Assembly (NCBI GenBank): GCA_002315325.1
Contig: DCGU01000080.1
Coordinates: forward strand, 19,877 to 83,876
Source: Clostridiales bacterium UBA1770
Lineage (GTDB): Bacteria; Bacillota; Clostridia; Oscillospirales; CAG-272
Direction: 5' to 3'
Length of the DNA: 64,000 nt
The first letter of the stretch is position 1; every line of letters starts with the position of its first letter. The position numbers and the translations under genes were made by a program. The notes under the pieces are model-generated. The model was given only the letters and a program-made list of their open reading frames with translations. It ran no database searches and had not been told where the DNA came from. This document shows, piece by piece, positions 16,777 to 25,853 of the stretch.

Positions 16777-19221
16777 ATGAGCAAAAAGAACGAAAACCAA
16801 ATCTATATGATTGGTAATGCCCATCTGGATCCCGTCTGGCTGTGGCAGTGGTACGACGGTTATATGGAAGTGAAAGCCACCTTCCGTTCCGCCCTGGACC
16901 GTATGAAGGAATTCCCCGATTTCAAGTTTACCTCTGCCTGCGCACAGTACTACGAATGGATTAAGGATTCCGACCCTGCGATGTTTGATGAAATCAAGCA
17001 GCGTGTCAAAGAGGGACGCTGGACGGTTGCCGGCGGTTGGTACATTCAGCCCGACTGTAATATTCCCTGCGGTGAATCTTTTGCCCGTCACGCCCTGATT
17101 TCCCAGCGCTTCTTCAAAAACGAGATGGGCACCATGGCTACGGTCGGCTATAACGTCGACTCCTTCGGCCACAACGGTTCCATCCCCAAGATGCTGCGCA
17201 ACAGCGGCATGAACGCCTATATTTTCATGCGTCCGGGTCCTCACGAAAAGCCCAATATTCCCGATTGGCTCTTCAACTGGGAAAGTGCCGACGGTTCCGT
17301 CGTTCCCACGTTCAGAATCGTTGAACGTTACAACATTATGAAGGGCAGCTTCAGCGAGTTCGACCACGTCAAATCCCTGGCGACCGAACATTCCATGATG
17401 GCCTTCTACGGCGTGGGCAACCACGGCGGCGGACCCACCATTTCTCTGCTCAATAAGATGCACGAGGAACTCGGCCCCGAGTTCATCTACTCCACGCCCG
17501 AGGAATTCTTTGACGCCGTTGCCGACAGCGCACTGCCTCTTGTAAAAGAGGATTTGCAGTTCCACGCAAAGGGCTGCTACACGGCCTGCTCACAGATTAA
17601 GCGCGACAACAGACGCAGCGAGAATATGATGCTGGCTGCCGAGAAGTATTCCGTTCTCTCCGGCAAATTGATGAACACAAAATATCCCACGGCCGAGTAC
17701 GAGCGCGCATGGAAGAACATTTTGTTCAACCAGTTCCACGATATTATGGGCGGCTGCTCCATTAAGGAAGCCTACGATAACGCCCGCATGCAGCACGGTG
17801 AAACACAGTCCATCGCCGACCGCAATTCCAACTTCGCTCTGCAGCAGATTTCCTGGAATATCGATACCGTATACGGCAAGAACATTAAGGTTGAAAAGCC
17901 CGAATGGGGCGCCTGCTGGTTCGTGGACGAATTCGGTACGCCCATCGTCTTCTTTAACCCCCATGCTTGGGAAAGCACCGTATTCGTCACCTTCCGTTCC
18001 AATCCCATCCGCGTCACCGACGCCGACGGTAACGAGCTGCCCATCCAGGTGGTTCGCGCCAGCCAGACCAACGGCGAGGGCGATAAGTGGGAAGTCGGCC
18101 TGAACGTCACGCTGCCCGCTATGGGTTACACCGTGCTGCGCGCCTTCTACCCCACGGGCGACCGCACCTACAACTCCGAGGTGGAGAACGCCAAAAATGA
18201 GCGTCATACCTACGAGTCCAAAGTGGCCACCACGGAGACCACCATTGAAAACGACCTGATCAAACTGACGTTCGACCCGCTGACCGGTGAATTGGCCCAG
18301 ATTACGGACAAGGCCACCGGTAAGAATATGCTGTCCGCCGAAACGCAGACCGTTATGATGGACGAGACCGATTCCGATACCTGGTCCCACCGCATCACCG
18401 AGTTCAAAAACGTTGCCGAAATCTTCACCAAGGGCGATATTCACGTCACGGAGGTCGGTCCTCTGCGCGCCACGATGCGCACCTATACGCGCGGTGCCAA
18501 CACGACAATCCGCCGCGATTACAGCGTCGTTGCCGGCAGCAAGCAGATTCACGTCAAGACGCAGATTGATTTCCACGAAAAGCACCGTATGCTCAAATTC
18601 CGTTTCCCCGTGGATGCCGAGAATCCCACTGCTTTGTGCGACATTCCTTACGGCTTCATTGAACGTCCCACCGACGGCACCGAACAGGTTTGCCAGGAGT
18701 GGTTCGCCATCAAGGATAATAAGAACAGCTTGGCCGTTTTGAACGACAGCAAGTACAGCTTCGACTGCAATAAGAACGTTCTGTCCCTCACCGTACTGCG
18801 CGGCGCCATCTACGCCGACCACTTCGGTAAGCGCGACGAATTCTGCGAATACATGGAGCAGGGCAGAAACGAACTCAACTACGTCATTATGCCCTTCGAG
18901 TCCGTCACCGAAACGACGAAAGCTGCGGCAGAGCTCAACTGCGCACCGTTCTCCGTTATGGAAACCTTCCACAACGGTACGCTACCCCAGACCTATACCG
19001 CCGTTACTTCTTCCGCCGCCAACGTCATTATCACGGCCGTGAAGAAACACGAGGACTCCGACGCTGTCGTGATTCGTGCCTACGAGTGCGAAAACCGCGA
19101 TACGACGACCGAGTTTAACGTATTCGGTCAGAAGTTTAAGGCTGATTTCGGCCACGCCCAGGTCAAGACCTTCATCGTTGACGGCAAATCCGTCCGTGAA
19201 GCAGATTTCCTGGAGTTTTAA
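16777..19221 (+). CDS. GH38 alpha-mannosidase (814 aa)
   Basis: An 814-residue glycoside hydrolase family 38 protein. The zinc-binding AHLD motif is at His16/Asp18 (IGNAHLDPVWLW), and the nucleophile is Asp128 in YNVDSFGH. A metal-ligand His region is seen in GNHGGGP. The C-terminal beta-sandwich domains occupy residues from about 400 on. No signal peptide is present. Family members cleave alpha-mannosides with retention, for example from N-glycan or mannoside fragments. The start ATG 16777 has AAGGG upstream. It shares an operon with the GH78-like enzyme and ends at a strong terminator. A second, distantly related GH38 lies at 54508, so two paralogous classes are encoded in the window. Confidence 0.92.
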   Translation: MSKKNENQIYMIGNAHLDPVWLWQWYDGYMEVKATFRSALDRMKEFPDFKFTSACAQYYEWIKDSDPAMFDEIKQRVKEGRWTVAGGWYIQPDCNIPCGESFARHALISQRFFKNEMGTMATVGYNVDSFGHNGSIPKMLRNSGMNAYIFMRPGPHEKPNIPDWLFNWESADGSVVPTFRIVERYNIMKGSFSEFDHVKSLATEHSMMAFYGVGNHGGGPTISLLNKMHEELGPEFIYSTPEEFFDAVADSALPLVKEDLQFHAKGCYTACSQIKRDNRRSENMMLAAEKYSVLSGKLMNTKYPTAEYERAWKNILFNQFHDIMGGCSIKEAYDNARMQHGETQSIADRNSNFALQQISWNIDTVYGKNIKVEKPEWGACWFVDEFGTPIVFFNPHAWESTVFVTFRSNPIRVTDADGNELPIQVVRASQTNGEGDKWEVGLNVTLPAMGYTVLRAFYPTGDRTYNSEVENAKNERHTYESKVATTETTIENDLIKLTFDPLTGELAQITDKATGKNMLSAETQTVMMDETDSDTWSHRITEFKNVAEIFTKGDIHVTEVGPLRATMRTYTRGANTTIRRDYSVVAGSKQIHVKTQIDFHEKHRMLKFRFPVDAENPTALCDIPYGFIERPTDGTEQVCQEWFAIKDNKNSLAVLNDSKYSFDCNKNVLSLTVLRGAIYADHFGKRDEFCEYMEQGRNELNYVIMPFESVTETTKAAAELNCAPFSVMETFHNGTLPQTYTAVTSSAANVIITAVKKHEDSDAVVIRAYECENRDTTTEFNVFGQKFKADFGHAQVKTFIVDGKSVREADFLEF

Positions 19222-19244
19222 AGCATTTTAACCGATAATTACGT

Positions 19245-19284
19245 AAAACGGGCGGGCGGCGCGATTGCGCTGCCCGCCCGTTTT
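19245..19284 (+). terminator. Terminator after the GH38 gene
   Basis: AAAACGGGCGGGCGGCGCG pairs with CGCTGCCCGCCCGTTTT around ATTG; long GC-rich stem with a TTTT tail. Confidence 0.88.
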
Positions 19285-19325
19285 ATTGAACGTTGACGAT
19301 ATTGCCGCACCGGTGCAAGATTCTA

Positions 19326-19354
19326 TTGACAATTTGATGCGTTTGTAATACAAT
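19326..19354 (+). promoter_or_regulatory. Promoter for feoAB fusion gene
   Basis: TTGACA at 19326-19331 and TACAAT at 19349-19354, 17-bp spacer; predicted start near 19361, inside the palindrome that follows. Confidence 0.85.
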
Positions 19355-19356
19355 AG

Positions 19357-19374
19357 AGTTAGCATATGCTAACT
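19357..19374 (+). promoter_or_regulatory. Perfect 18-bp palindromic operator over the feo transcription start
   Basis: AGTTAGCATATGCTAACT is a perfect inverted repeat placed directly after the -10 element. Its position and TTAG/CTAA half-sites resemble operators of iron-dependent DtxR/IdeR/MntR-type repressors. Repression of ferrous iron uptake when iron is plentiful is the natural reading; the repressor gene is not in this window. Confidence 0.75.
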
Positions 19375-19446
19375 GCCGGTCGAACGGGCGGCAGATTATT
19401 GGTTCCAATAGCGATTGTGATTGGAACGGAACAGGATGGAAACGGA

Positions 19447-21810
19447 ATGGGTATTATGGCGGGTAAAACGCTTTGCAATTTGCACGAGGGCGAAACCGCG
19501 GTCATAGAGTCTGTCGGCGGCGAAGGCGCCCTGCGGCAGCATTTTTTGGATATGGGATTGATTCCCGGCGCAGTGGTGACGCTGGTCAAGTTCGCACCGA
19601 TGGGCGACCCGATGGAATTGCGCATTCACGGCTACGAGCTGACGCTTCGTTTGGCCGATGCCGCCAATATCCCCGTGCGCGAGCCGGTTGCCGGTGAAAC
19701 GCAGCCGGAACGGGAAGAACCCAATCCGGCGGATGCCATGACCGTTCACCCCGGTCTCGGTCAGGATGGTAAATATCACGTTAAGACCGACGGGCAAAAG
19801 CTGCCCAAAGGGACGCCCTTGACGTTTGCCTTGGTCGGCAATCAAAACTGCGGGAAAACGACGCTTTTCAATCAGTTGACCGGTTCAAACCAGCACGTCG
19901 GTAATTTTCCGGGCGTTACGGTTGACCGCAAAGACGGTGCCATCAAGGGGTATCCCGGCACGTCGGTCACCGACCTGCCCGGTATCTATTCGCTGTCCCC
20001 CTATACGGCCGAAGAAATCGTTTCACGTAACTTTATTTTGGAAGAAAAGCCGACCGGTATCATCAACATTTTGGATGCCACGAATATCGAGCGCAATTTG
20101 TACCTGACGCTGCAGTTGATGGAATTGGGTGTGCCGATGGTGATTGCGTTGAATATGATGGACGAGGTGCGCGGCAACGGCGGTTCCATCGACGTCAACC
20201 GTATGGAGGAAATGCTGGGTGTGCCCGTCGTGCCGATTTCCGCCGCCAAAAACGAAGGTGTTTCAGAGTTGATTGAACACGCCGTGCACGTGGCGGAGTA
20301 TCAGGAACGTCCCGGCCGCCCGGACTTTTGCGGCAAGGACGAAAACGGCGGCGCCGTTCACCGTTGTCTGCACGGTGTGATGTACCTCATCGAGGACCAT
20401 GCCGAGGCAGCCGAAATCCCGGCACGTTTCGCCGCCGCCAAACTTTTGGAGGGAGATAAGCCGATTTTCGACGCGCTGAAACCCACGCAAAACGAGGCCG
20501 AAACGCTCGAACATATCATCACGCAAATGGAAGAGGAACGGGGGCTGGACCGCGTGGCGGCCGTTGCCGATATGCGTTTCTCGTTTATTCGTGACTTGTG
20601 CTCTGCCTGTGTCAAACGTGCAAAGGAAAGCAGGGAACATCTCCGCTCCGCCAAAATCGATAAAATCGTGACGGGAAAGTATACGGCAATTCCTTCCTTC
20701 ATCGCCGTGATGGCGCTTGTTTTCTGGCTGTCCTTCAACGTGATTGGCGGCACGCTGCAGCGGCTGCTTGACAGCGGTATTACGGCGCTTGCGGGCGTTA
20801 CGGATTCATTTTTAGCAAGACTCGGTGTCAACGAAGTTCTGCACTCGCTGTTGATTGACGGTATTTTTGCCGGCGTCGGTTCTGTGCTCAGCTTTATTCC
20901 CATTATTTTGACGTTGTTTTTCTTCCTGTCCATGATGGAGGACAGCGGCTATATGGCCCGCGTTGCCTTCGTCACCGACCGGCTTTTGCGTAAAATCGGT
21001 CTGTCCGGCCGCAGCATCGTGCCGATGCTCATCGGATTCGGCTGTACCGTTCCGGCCGTTATGTCAACCAGAACGCTTTCATCCGCCCGTGACCGTAAAA
21101 TGACAATCATGCTGTCGCCGTTCATGAGCTGTACGGCCAAAATACCCATTTACGGGTTTATTGCGCACGCCTTTTTCCCGCGTTACAGCGGTTTGATTAT
21201 GGTAGCCCTGTATTTCCTGGGCATTTTGCTCGGTGTCTGCACGGCATTGCTATCCAAGCGCACTTTATTCCGTGGGGAACCCGTGCCGTTCGTACTGGAA
21301 TTGCCCAACTATCGTATGCCGGGCGCCAAAAACGTGCTGCATTTGCTGTGGGATAAGGCGAAGGACTTTTTGCAAAGGGCCTTTACCGTCATTTTCCTGG
21401 CTTCCGTCATCATTTGGTTCCTGCAAACGTTTGACTATCACCTGGCGCTTGCCGTCACACCGGACAACAGCATTTTGGCTTCTCTTGCCGGGTGGCTGGC
21501 ACCTGTCTTTACACCGCTCGGTTTCGGCAACTGGCAGGTAACGACGGCTCTTTTGACCGGTTTCCTGGCCAAGGAGAGCGTTGTCGGTACGCTGGAGGTT
21601 TTGACGGCCGGTAACGTGGCGGCGCTGCTGTCGCCCGCCGCAGCAATCTCCTTGCTGATTTTCTGCCTGTTGTACACGCCCTGTGTGGCCGCCGTGACCG
21701 CCGTCAAACGCGAGCTCGGGTGGAAATGGGCAACGGCGATGGTCGTATTCCAATGCGTTTTGGCCTGGCTGTGTGCCGGTGCCGCAGCGTTGATACTGAC
21801 GTTGTTTTGA
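19447..21810 (+). CDS. feoB: FeoA-FeoB fusion, ferrous iron transporter
   Basis: About 787 residues. Residues 1-80 form a FeoA (SH3-like) domain (LHEGETAVIESVGG and LDMGLIPGAVVTL), followed by a linker and FeoB: G-protein motifs G1 GNQNCGKT at about residue 131, G3 DLPG, G4 NMMD, then a helical GDI domain and two Gate domains with many membrane helices and the conserved Cys region GFGCTVPAV. It imports Fe(II) under anoxic conditions. ATG at 19447 or 19456 is the likely start; the ATG at 19366 lies inside the operator and is rejected. A GTTCCAAT/ATTGGAAC hairpin (19402-19427) sits in the leader. FeoA-FeoB fusions are known in anaerobes. No FeoC follows. Confidence 0.94.
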   Translation: MGIMAGKTLCNLHEGETAVIESVGGEGALRQHFLDMGLIPGAVVTLVKFAPMGDPMELRIHGYELTLRLADAANIPVREPVAGETQPEREEPNPADAMTVHPGLGQDGKYHVKTDGQKLPKGTPLTFALVGNQNCGKTTLFNQLTGSNQHVGNFPGVTVDRKDGAIKGYPGTSVTDLPGIYSLSPYTAEEIVSRNFILEEKPTGIINILDATNIERNLYLTLQLMELGVPMVIALNMMDEVRGNGGSIDVNRMEEMLGVPVVPISAAKNEGVSELIEHAVHVAEYQERPGRPDFCGKDENGGAVHRCLHGVMYLIEDHAEAAEIPARFAAAKLLEGDKPIFDALKPTQNEAETLEHIITQMEEERGLDRVAAVADMRFSFIRDLCSACVKRAKESREHLRSAKIDKIVTGKYTAIPSFIAVMALVFWLSFNVIGGTLQRLLDSGITALAGVTDSFLARLGVNEVLHSLLIDGIFAGVGSVLSFIPIILTLFFFLSMMEDSGYMARVAFVTDRLLRKIGLSGRSIVPMLIGFGCTVPAVMSTRTLSSARDRKMTIMLSPFMSCTAKIPIYGFIAHAFFPRYSGLIMVALYFLGILLGVCTALLSKRTLFRGEPVPFVLELPNYRMPGAKNVLHLLWDKAKDFLQRAFTVIFLASVIIWFLQTFDYHLALAVTPDNSILASLAGWLAPVFTPLGFGNWQVTTALLTGFLAKESVVGTLEVLTAGNVAALLSPAAAISLLIFCLLYTPCVAAVTAVKRELGWKWATAMVVFQCVLAWLCAGAAALILTLF

Positions 21811-21818
21811 AGACTGTG

Positions 21819-21857
21819 AAAAAAGGCTGTATTTCCGTGCGGATTACAGCCTTTTTT
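21819..21857 (+). terminator. Terminator after feoB
   Basis: AAAAAAGGCTGT pairs with ACAGCCTTTTTT around a 15-nt loop, giving a long T-run. Confidence 0.9.
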
Positions 21858-21858
21858 C

Positions 21859-21887
21859 TTGACAAAAAAATAAGAATGTCATATAAT
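21859..21887 (+). promoter_or_regulatory. Promoter for thrS
   Basis: TTGACA at 21859-21864 and TATAAT at 21882-21887 with a 17-bp spacer. The leader of about 45 nt contains only a small AACTCC/GGAGTT hairpin. Confidence 0.88.
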
Positions 21888-21939
21888 AAACTGATTATAT
21901 TTAACTCCTCGGAGTTTTGACTGAAAAGGAGACAAAACA

Positions 21940-23706
21940 ATGAAAGTCATTTACAACGACGGGCACGTTGACGAGTGCGCTCCCGAAGAGGAACTGCACG
22001 TTATTCGTCACACGGCCGCTCACATTATGGCACAGGCCGTCAAGCGCCTGTATCCGCATGCCGATTTTGGTTTCGGCCCCGCCACCGAAAAGGGCTTTTT
22101 CTATGATATTGATTTGGGTGAAACCAAACTGACCGACGACGATTTGGCGAAGATTGAAGCCGAAATGAAGAAAATCGTCAAGGAAAATCTGCCGATTAAA
22201 TCCTTTATTCTGCCCCGCGAAGAAGCCATCAAATTGATGGAAGAACGCGGCGAAAAGTACAAAGTCGAGCATATCGGCGACCTGGCGGATGACGCTGTCA
22301 TCAGCTTCTATCAGCAGGGCGAGTATATCGATATGTGCGTCGGCCCTCACCTGTGCTACACCAAGGCACTCAAGGCATTCAAACTGACGCAGCAGTCCGG
22401 CGCTTATTGGAAGAACGATAAGAATAACAAGATGCTGACCCGTATCAACGGTGTGGCTTTCCGTACGCAGGAGGAACTGGACGAATATCTGCGTCTGTTG
22501 GAAGAAGCCGAACGCCGCGACCACCGCAAGATCGGCCGTGAAATGGGTCTGTTCGCCCTGCGCGACGAAGCGCCCGGTATGCCTTTCTTCCTGCCGAAGG
22601 GTATGGTATTGCGCAATACGCTCGTTGAATACTGGCGCGAAATGCACCGCAAATGGGACTATCTGGAAATCATGACGCCCCAAATTATGCGCAGAACCCT
22701 GTGGGAAACTTCCGGTCACTGGGATCACTACAAGGAAAATATGTACACCACGGTGATTGACGATGAAGATTTCGCCATTAAGCCGATGAACTGCCCCGGC
22801 TCTATCCTGGTTTACGATCTCGAGCCGCACTCTTATAAGGAACTGCCGCTGCGTTACGGCGAACTCGGCAACGTGCATCGTCACGAGTTGTCCGGCGCAT
22901 TGCACGGCCTGTTCCGCGTGCGTAATTTCACGCAGGATGACGCGCATATTTTGCTGGCGCCCGAGCAGATCACGAGCGAAGTCGTTCGTATCGCCAAGCT
23001 GCTTGACGAAGTGTACTCCACCTTCGGTCTGCCCTATACCATTGAATTATCCACCATGCCGGAAGACCATATCGGTACCCGTGAAGACTGGGAAAAGGCT
23101 GAAAATGCACTGGCAGACGCCATTACCGGTATCGGCAAAGAATATATCCTGAATCCCGGCGACGGCGCCTTCTACGGCCCGAAGCTTGACTTCCACGTGG
23201 AGGACAGCCTGGGAAGAACCTGGCAGTGCGGTACGATTCAGCTTGACTACCAGCTGCCCGGCCGTTTCAATTTGGACTACACCGGTGCCGACGGCAAGAA
23301 GTATTGCCCCGTTATGATTCACCGCGTTGTATTCGGTTCCATCGAGCGTTTCATCGGTGTTATTACCGAGCATTTTGCCGGTAAGTTCCCGGTATGGCTG
23401 GCACCCGTGCAGGCAACCGTTATGACGCTGCCCGGCACCGATCCCGCCTATGCGACGGACGTGTTTGAAAAACTGCGTGCCGCCGGCATTCGCGCCGAAT
23501 TAGACGATCGAAACGAAAAAATCGGTTACAAGATTCGTGAGGCACGTCAGGTCAACCGTATTCCGGCCATGGTCATTATCGGTCAGAACGAAATCGACAA
23601 CAACGTTATTTCCGTTCGTGATCGTGACACCGACCAAACCGAGACCCTGTCGCTTGACGAATTCATCGCCAAGATGAAAAAAATGATTGCGGACCACGTC
23701 CGTTAA
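21940..23706 (+). CDS. thrS: Threonyl-tRNA synthetase lacking the TGS domain
   Basis: A 588-residue class II aminoacyl-tRNA synthetase, shorter than the usual 635-645. The editing-domain zinc-like motif HxxxH appears already at His24/His28 (RHTAAH), where full-length enzymes have it near residue 73, so the N-terminal TGS domain is absent. The catalytic core is intact: MNCPGS, the motif 2 region GELGNVHRHELSGALHGLFRVRNFTQDDAH, the catalytic zinc Cys/His, and HRVVFGSIERFIGV as motif 3. The anticodon-binding domain is at the C-terminus. ATG 21940 follows AAGGAG. The leader is too short for a T-box. The function in Thr-tRNA charging and Ser-tRNA editing is well known. Confidence 0.95.
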   Translation: MKVIYNDGHVDECAPEEELHVIRHTAAHIMAQAVKRLYPHADFGFGPATEKGFFYDIDLGETKLTDDDLAKIEAEMKKIVKENLPIKSFILPREEAIKLMEERGEKYKVEHIGDLADDAVISFYQQGEYIDMCVGPHLCYTKALKAFKLTQQSGAYWKNDKNNKMLTRINGVAFRTQEELDEYLRLLEEAERRDHRKIGREMGLFALRDEAPGMPFFLPKGMVLRNTLVEYWREMHRKWDYLEIMTPQIMRRTLWETSGHWDHYKENMYTTVIDDEDFAIKPMNCPGSILVYDLEPHSYKELPLRYGELGNVHRHELSGALHGLFRVRNFTQDDAHILLAPEQITSEVVRIAKLLDEVYSTFGLPYTIELSTMPEDHIGTREDWEKAENALADAITGIGKEYILNPGDGAFYGPKLDFHVEDSLGRTWQCGTIQLDYQLPGRFNLDYTGADGKKYCPVMIHRVVFGSIERFIGVITEHFAGKFPVWLAPVQATVMTLPGTDPAYATDVFEKLRAAGIRAELDDRNEKIGYKIREARQVNRIPAMVIIGQNEIDNNVISVRDRDTDQTETLSLDEFIAKMKKMIADHVR

Positions 23707-23763
23707 TTTTGCGAAAGGGTCGCCCACAGGCGGCCCTTTCCTGCTTTGAGAGAAGATGACTGT

Positions 23764-24597
23764 ATGAATTATCCTAAAGTATTAACCATTCAGGACGTTT
23801 CCTGCGTCGGTCAGTGCTCCCTGACCGTGGCACTCCCGATTATCTCCGCCTGCGGCGTCGAGACCTGCATTCTCCCGTCGGCAGTGCTATCCACCCATAC
23901 CTGCGGTTTTACCGGATTTACCTGCCGCGACCTGACGGACGACGTGCCTGCCATCGCAGCCCATTGGAAAAAAGAAGGTATTACGTTTGACGCCGTCTAC
24001 ACCGGTTATCTCGGCAGTACCAAACAAATCGATTACGTCAGAGATATTATGCGTGACGCTGCCGGCAGTTTGAAAATCGTCGACCCCGCTATGGCGGACG
24101 GCGGCAAGCTCTACCCGGCGTTTGACGGTGCCTACGTGGCCGCCATGCGGGCGTTATACCGTGACGCGGACGTGGTACTGCCCAATATTACCGAGGCGGC
24201 ATTGCTGTGCGGTATGGATTACCGCGAAACGTACGACCGCGCGTATATTGACGAACTGCTGCGCCGCCTGACAGACGGATGGAACGGTACCGTTGTGCTG
24301 ACAGGCGTTTCGTACGCTGCCGGCAAAACGGGTGTCGTGACGTACCAAAACGGCTCGTATCATTATTATGAACATGAAAAATTACCCACGTCGTACCATG
24401 GAACGGGCGACGTCTACGCTTCTGCATTTACGGGTATATTGATGCGGGATGAAAAGAGGGACGTGTCCCGCGCCGCCGCATTGGCTGCGCAATTTGTCTT
24501 GGCTTGCATCAAGGCAACGGTCGGCGACGACAATCACAAATACGGTGTCAAATTTGAAACGGCGCTGCCGCAGCTTTGGCAGCTGATGCAGCAATAA
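23764..24597 (+). CDS. Pyridoxamine/pyridoxal kinase (PdxK/PdxY-type)
   Basis: A 277-residue ribokinase-fold enzyme. The N-terminus VLTIQDVSCVGQCSLTVALPI and the segment VLPNITEAALLCG are typical of pyridoxal/pyridoxamine kinases. The catalytic anion-hole motif is GTGDVYASAFTG (catalytic Asp). It phosphorylates B6 vitamers with ATP in the salvage route to pyridoxal phosphate. ATG 23764 is chosen because GAGAGAAG is well spaced; an upstream ATG at 23746 lacks a site. It follows thrS with a GC-rich hairpin between and precedes the GGDEF gene by 49 bp. Confidence 0.9.
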   Translation: MNYPKVLTIQDVSCVGQCSLTVALPIISACGVETCILPSAVLSTHTCGFTGFTCRDLTDDVPAIAAHWKKEGITFDAVYTGYLGSTKQIDYVRDIMRDAAGSLKIVDPAMADGGKLYPAFDGAYVAAMRALYRDADVVLPNITEAALLCGMDYRETYDRAYIDELLRRLTDGWNGTVVLTGVSYAAGKTGVVTYQNGSYHYYEHEKLPTSYHGTGDVYASAFTGILMRDEKRDVSRAAALAAQFVLACIKATVGDDNHKYGVKFETALPQLWQLMQQ

Positions 24598-24646
24598 TGG
24601 AAGATTGCGCAGATGAACCGCACAAAAAATGAATAAGGAGGACAAA

Positions 24647-25798
24647 ATGAAATCGTCATACACCTGTGCCATAATCGCCACGGAACTGTTTTCGGCATTG
24701 ATTTGTTTACTCCTTTTGTTCGGCAATATTTTTGAGACGCGGCGAAGAACGATGCGGAGTATGATCTATTCCGTGATGGTGTCCACCAATACGGCGGCGC
24801 TTCTTGCCGATGCCGTTTCCTGGTGGTTTGAAGGAAACCCGGCGCATCCCGGTATCTTGTTTTGGAGTACGACGGCTTCGATTGTGCTTTCCATCCTGTT
24901 GATCGGTCAATTCAATTTATATATTTGGTATTTTGTATCCGAGCACAAACGCATTTCCGACGACATGCTGCGCGTTGCCATGATTTTTTCCTCCGTTTGT
25001 GCGGGCCTGACGTTCATCGGCTGCGTCGGCGGATGGATGTTTTCCTATGACAACGGCATTTACCAAACGGGCGTCCTGTTCGGCGTGTATTTGCTTATCA
25101 ACGTTTTGTGCGTCGTGGTGGACGTGTTGTTTGTCCTTTGCTACCGCCGGGAACTTACGCTGCACGACCGTTTGGCCGTGTATTGCTACGCGGCCCTGCC
25201 GACAATCAGTACTGTTATCAGCGTTTTTGTTTCCGAATGGGCTTTTTCCTATGCCGCCTGCACGTTGTCGCTGGTTATTCTTTATATTATGATTCAGTCG
25301 GAGCAGGGGCGTCAGCTTGAAAAAGAGCAGCAGCTCAGCCGCTTTTTTGCCATGCACGACGAACTGACGGGACTGAACAGCCGACACGCCTATACGGAAA
25401 GACTCGAAGAACTGGTACAAAAGGATGGGAACGTCGGTATTGTGTTTGGTGACGTGAATGCCTTGAAATATACCAACGACCACTTCGGGCATACGGCCGG
25501 GGACAATCGCCTGAAGACGTTCGCGTCTATGTTGACCGCGGTTTTCCCGGCGGAAGACGTGTTTAAAATCAGCGGTGACGAATTTGTTGTGATGACCGTT
25601 GTCGATAAAAAAGAAGGATTCGATAAACAAACGGCAAAATTGCAGGAGGCACTCGGCACCGATGATAATCCGATTGCCAGTATGGGATTTGCCCACGGCA
25701 CCTGCAGAAACGTCAACGAACTGGTCCAAAATGCCGAAATGAAAATGTACGTGCATAAGGATATATACCATAAAAATCATCCGGAAACCGTACGTTGA
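24647..25798 (+). CDS. Membrane-anchored GGDEF-domain protein (putative diguanylate cyclase)
   Basis: A 383-residue protein with about six to seven hydrophobic helices in residues 1-220, then a GGDEF domain. Landmarks are HDELTGLNSRHAY, FGDVNALKYTNDHFGHTAGD and the active-site loop SGDEF at residues 309-313. The first Gly is replaced by Ser, a substitution tolerated in some active cyclases. The inhibitory RxxD site ahead of the loop appears absent (PAED instead). The domain makes cyclic-di-GMP in active members. ATG 24647 follows AAGGAGGAC. The next gene is an HD-GYP phosphodiesterase with its own membrane domain, so the pair would make and break the same messenger. Catalytic activity is inferred. 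Confidence 0.9.
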   Translation: MKSSYTCAIIATELFSALICLLLLFGNIFETRRRTMRSMIYSVMVSTNTAALLADAVSWWFEGNPAHPGILFWSTTASIVLSILLIGQFNLYIWYFVSEHKRISDDMLRVAMIFSSVCAGLTFIGCVGGWMFSYDNGIYQTGVLFGVYLLINVLCVVVDVLFVLCYRRELTLHDRLAVYCYAALPTISTVISVFVSEWAFSYAACTLSLVILYIMIQSEQGRQLEKEQQLSRFFAMHDELTGLNSRHAYTERLEELVQKDGNVGIVFGDVNALKYTNDHFGHTAGDNRLKTFASMLTAVFPAEDVFKISGDEFVVMTVVDKKEGFDKQTAKLQEALGTDDNPIASMGFAHGTCRNVNELVQNAEMKMYVHKDIYHKNHPETVR

Positions 25799-25853
25799 CA
25801 CGGTTGCACTGCTTCCCCCCCGGGAAATCTTACAGAAAAGGCCGGTATTCTAT

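Noticed and set aside
19366..19446. ATG at 19366 as the feoB start
   Set aside because: It lies inside the palindromic operator at the predicted transcription start and has no ribosome-binding site; the FeoA domain begins after 19456.
21888..21939. T-box leader for thrS
   Set aside because: The leader is only about 45 nt and contains no specifier stem or T-box sequence.
23713..23741. Rho-independent terminator after thrS
   Set aside because: A GC-rich hairpin (AAAGGGTCGCC/GGCGGCCCTTT) is present but is followed by CCTGC without a T-run, so termination is doubtful.
25795..25853. TTGACA at 25795 as a separate promoter for the HD-GYP gene
   Set aside because: No -10 element is present at the right distance.
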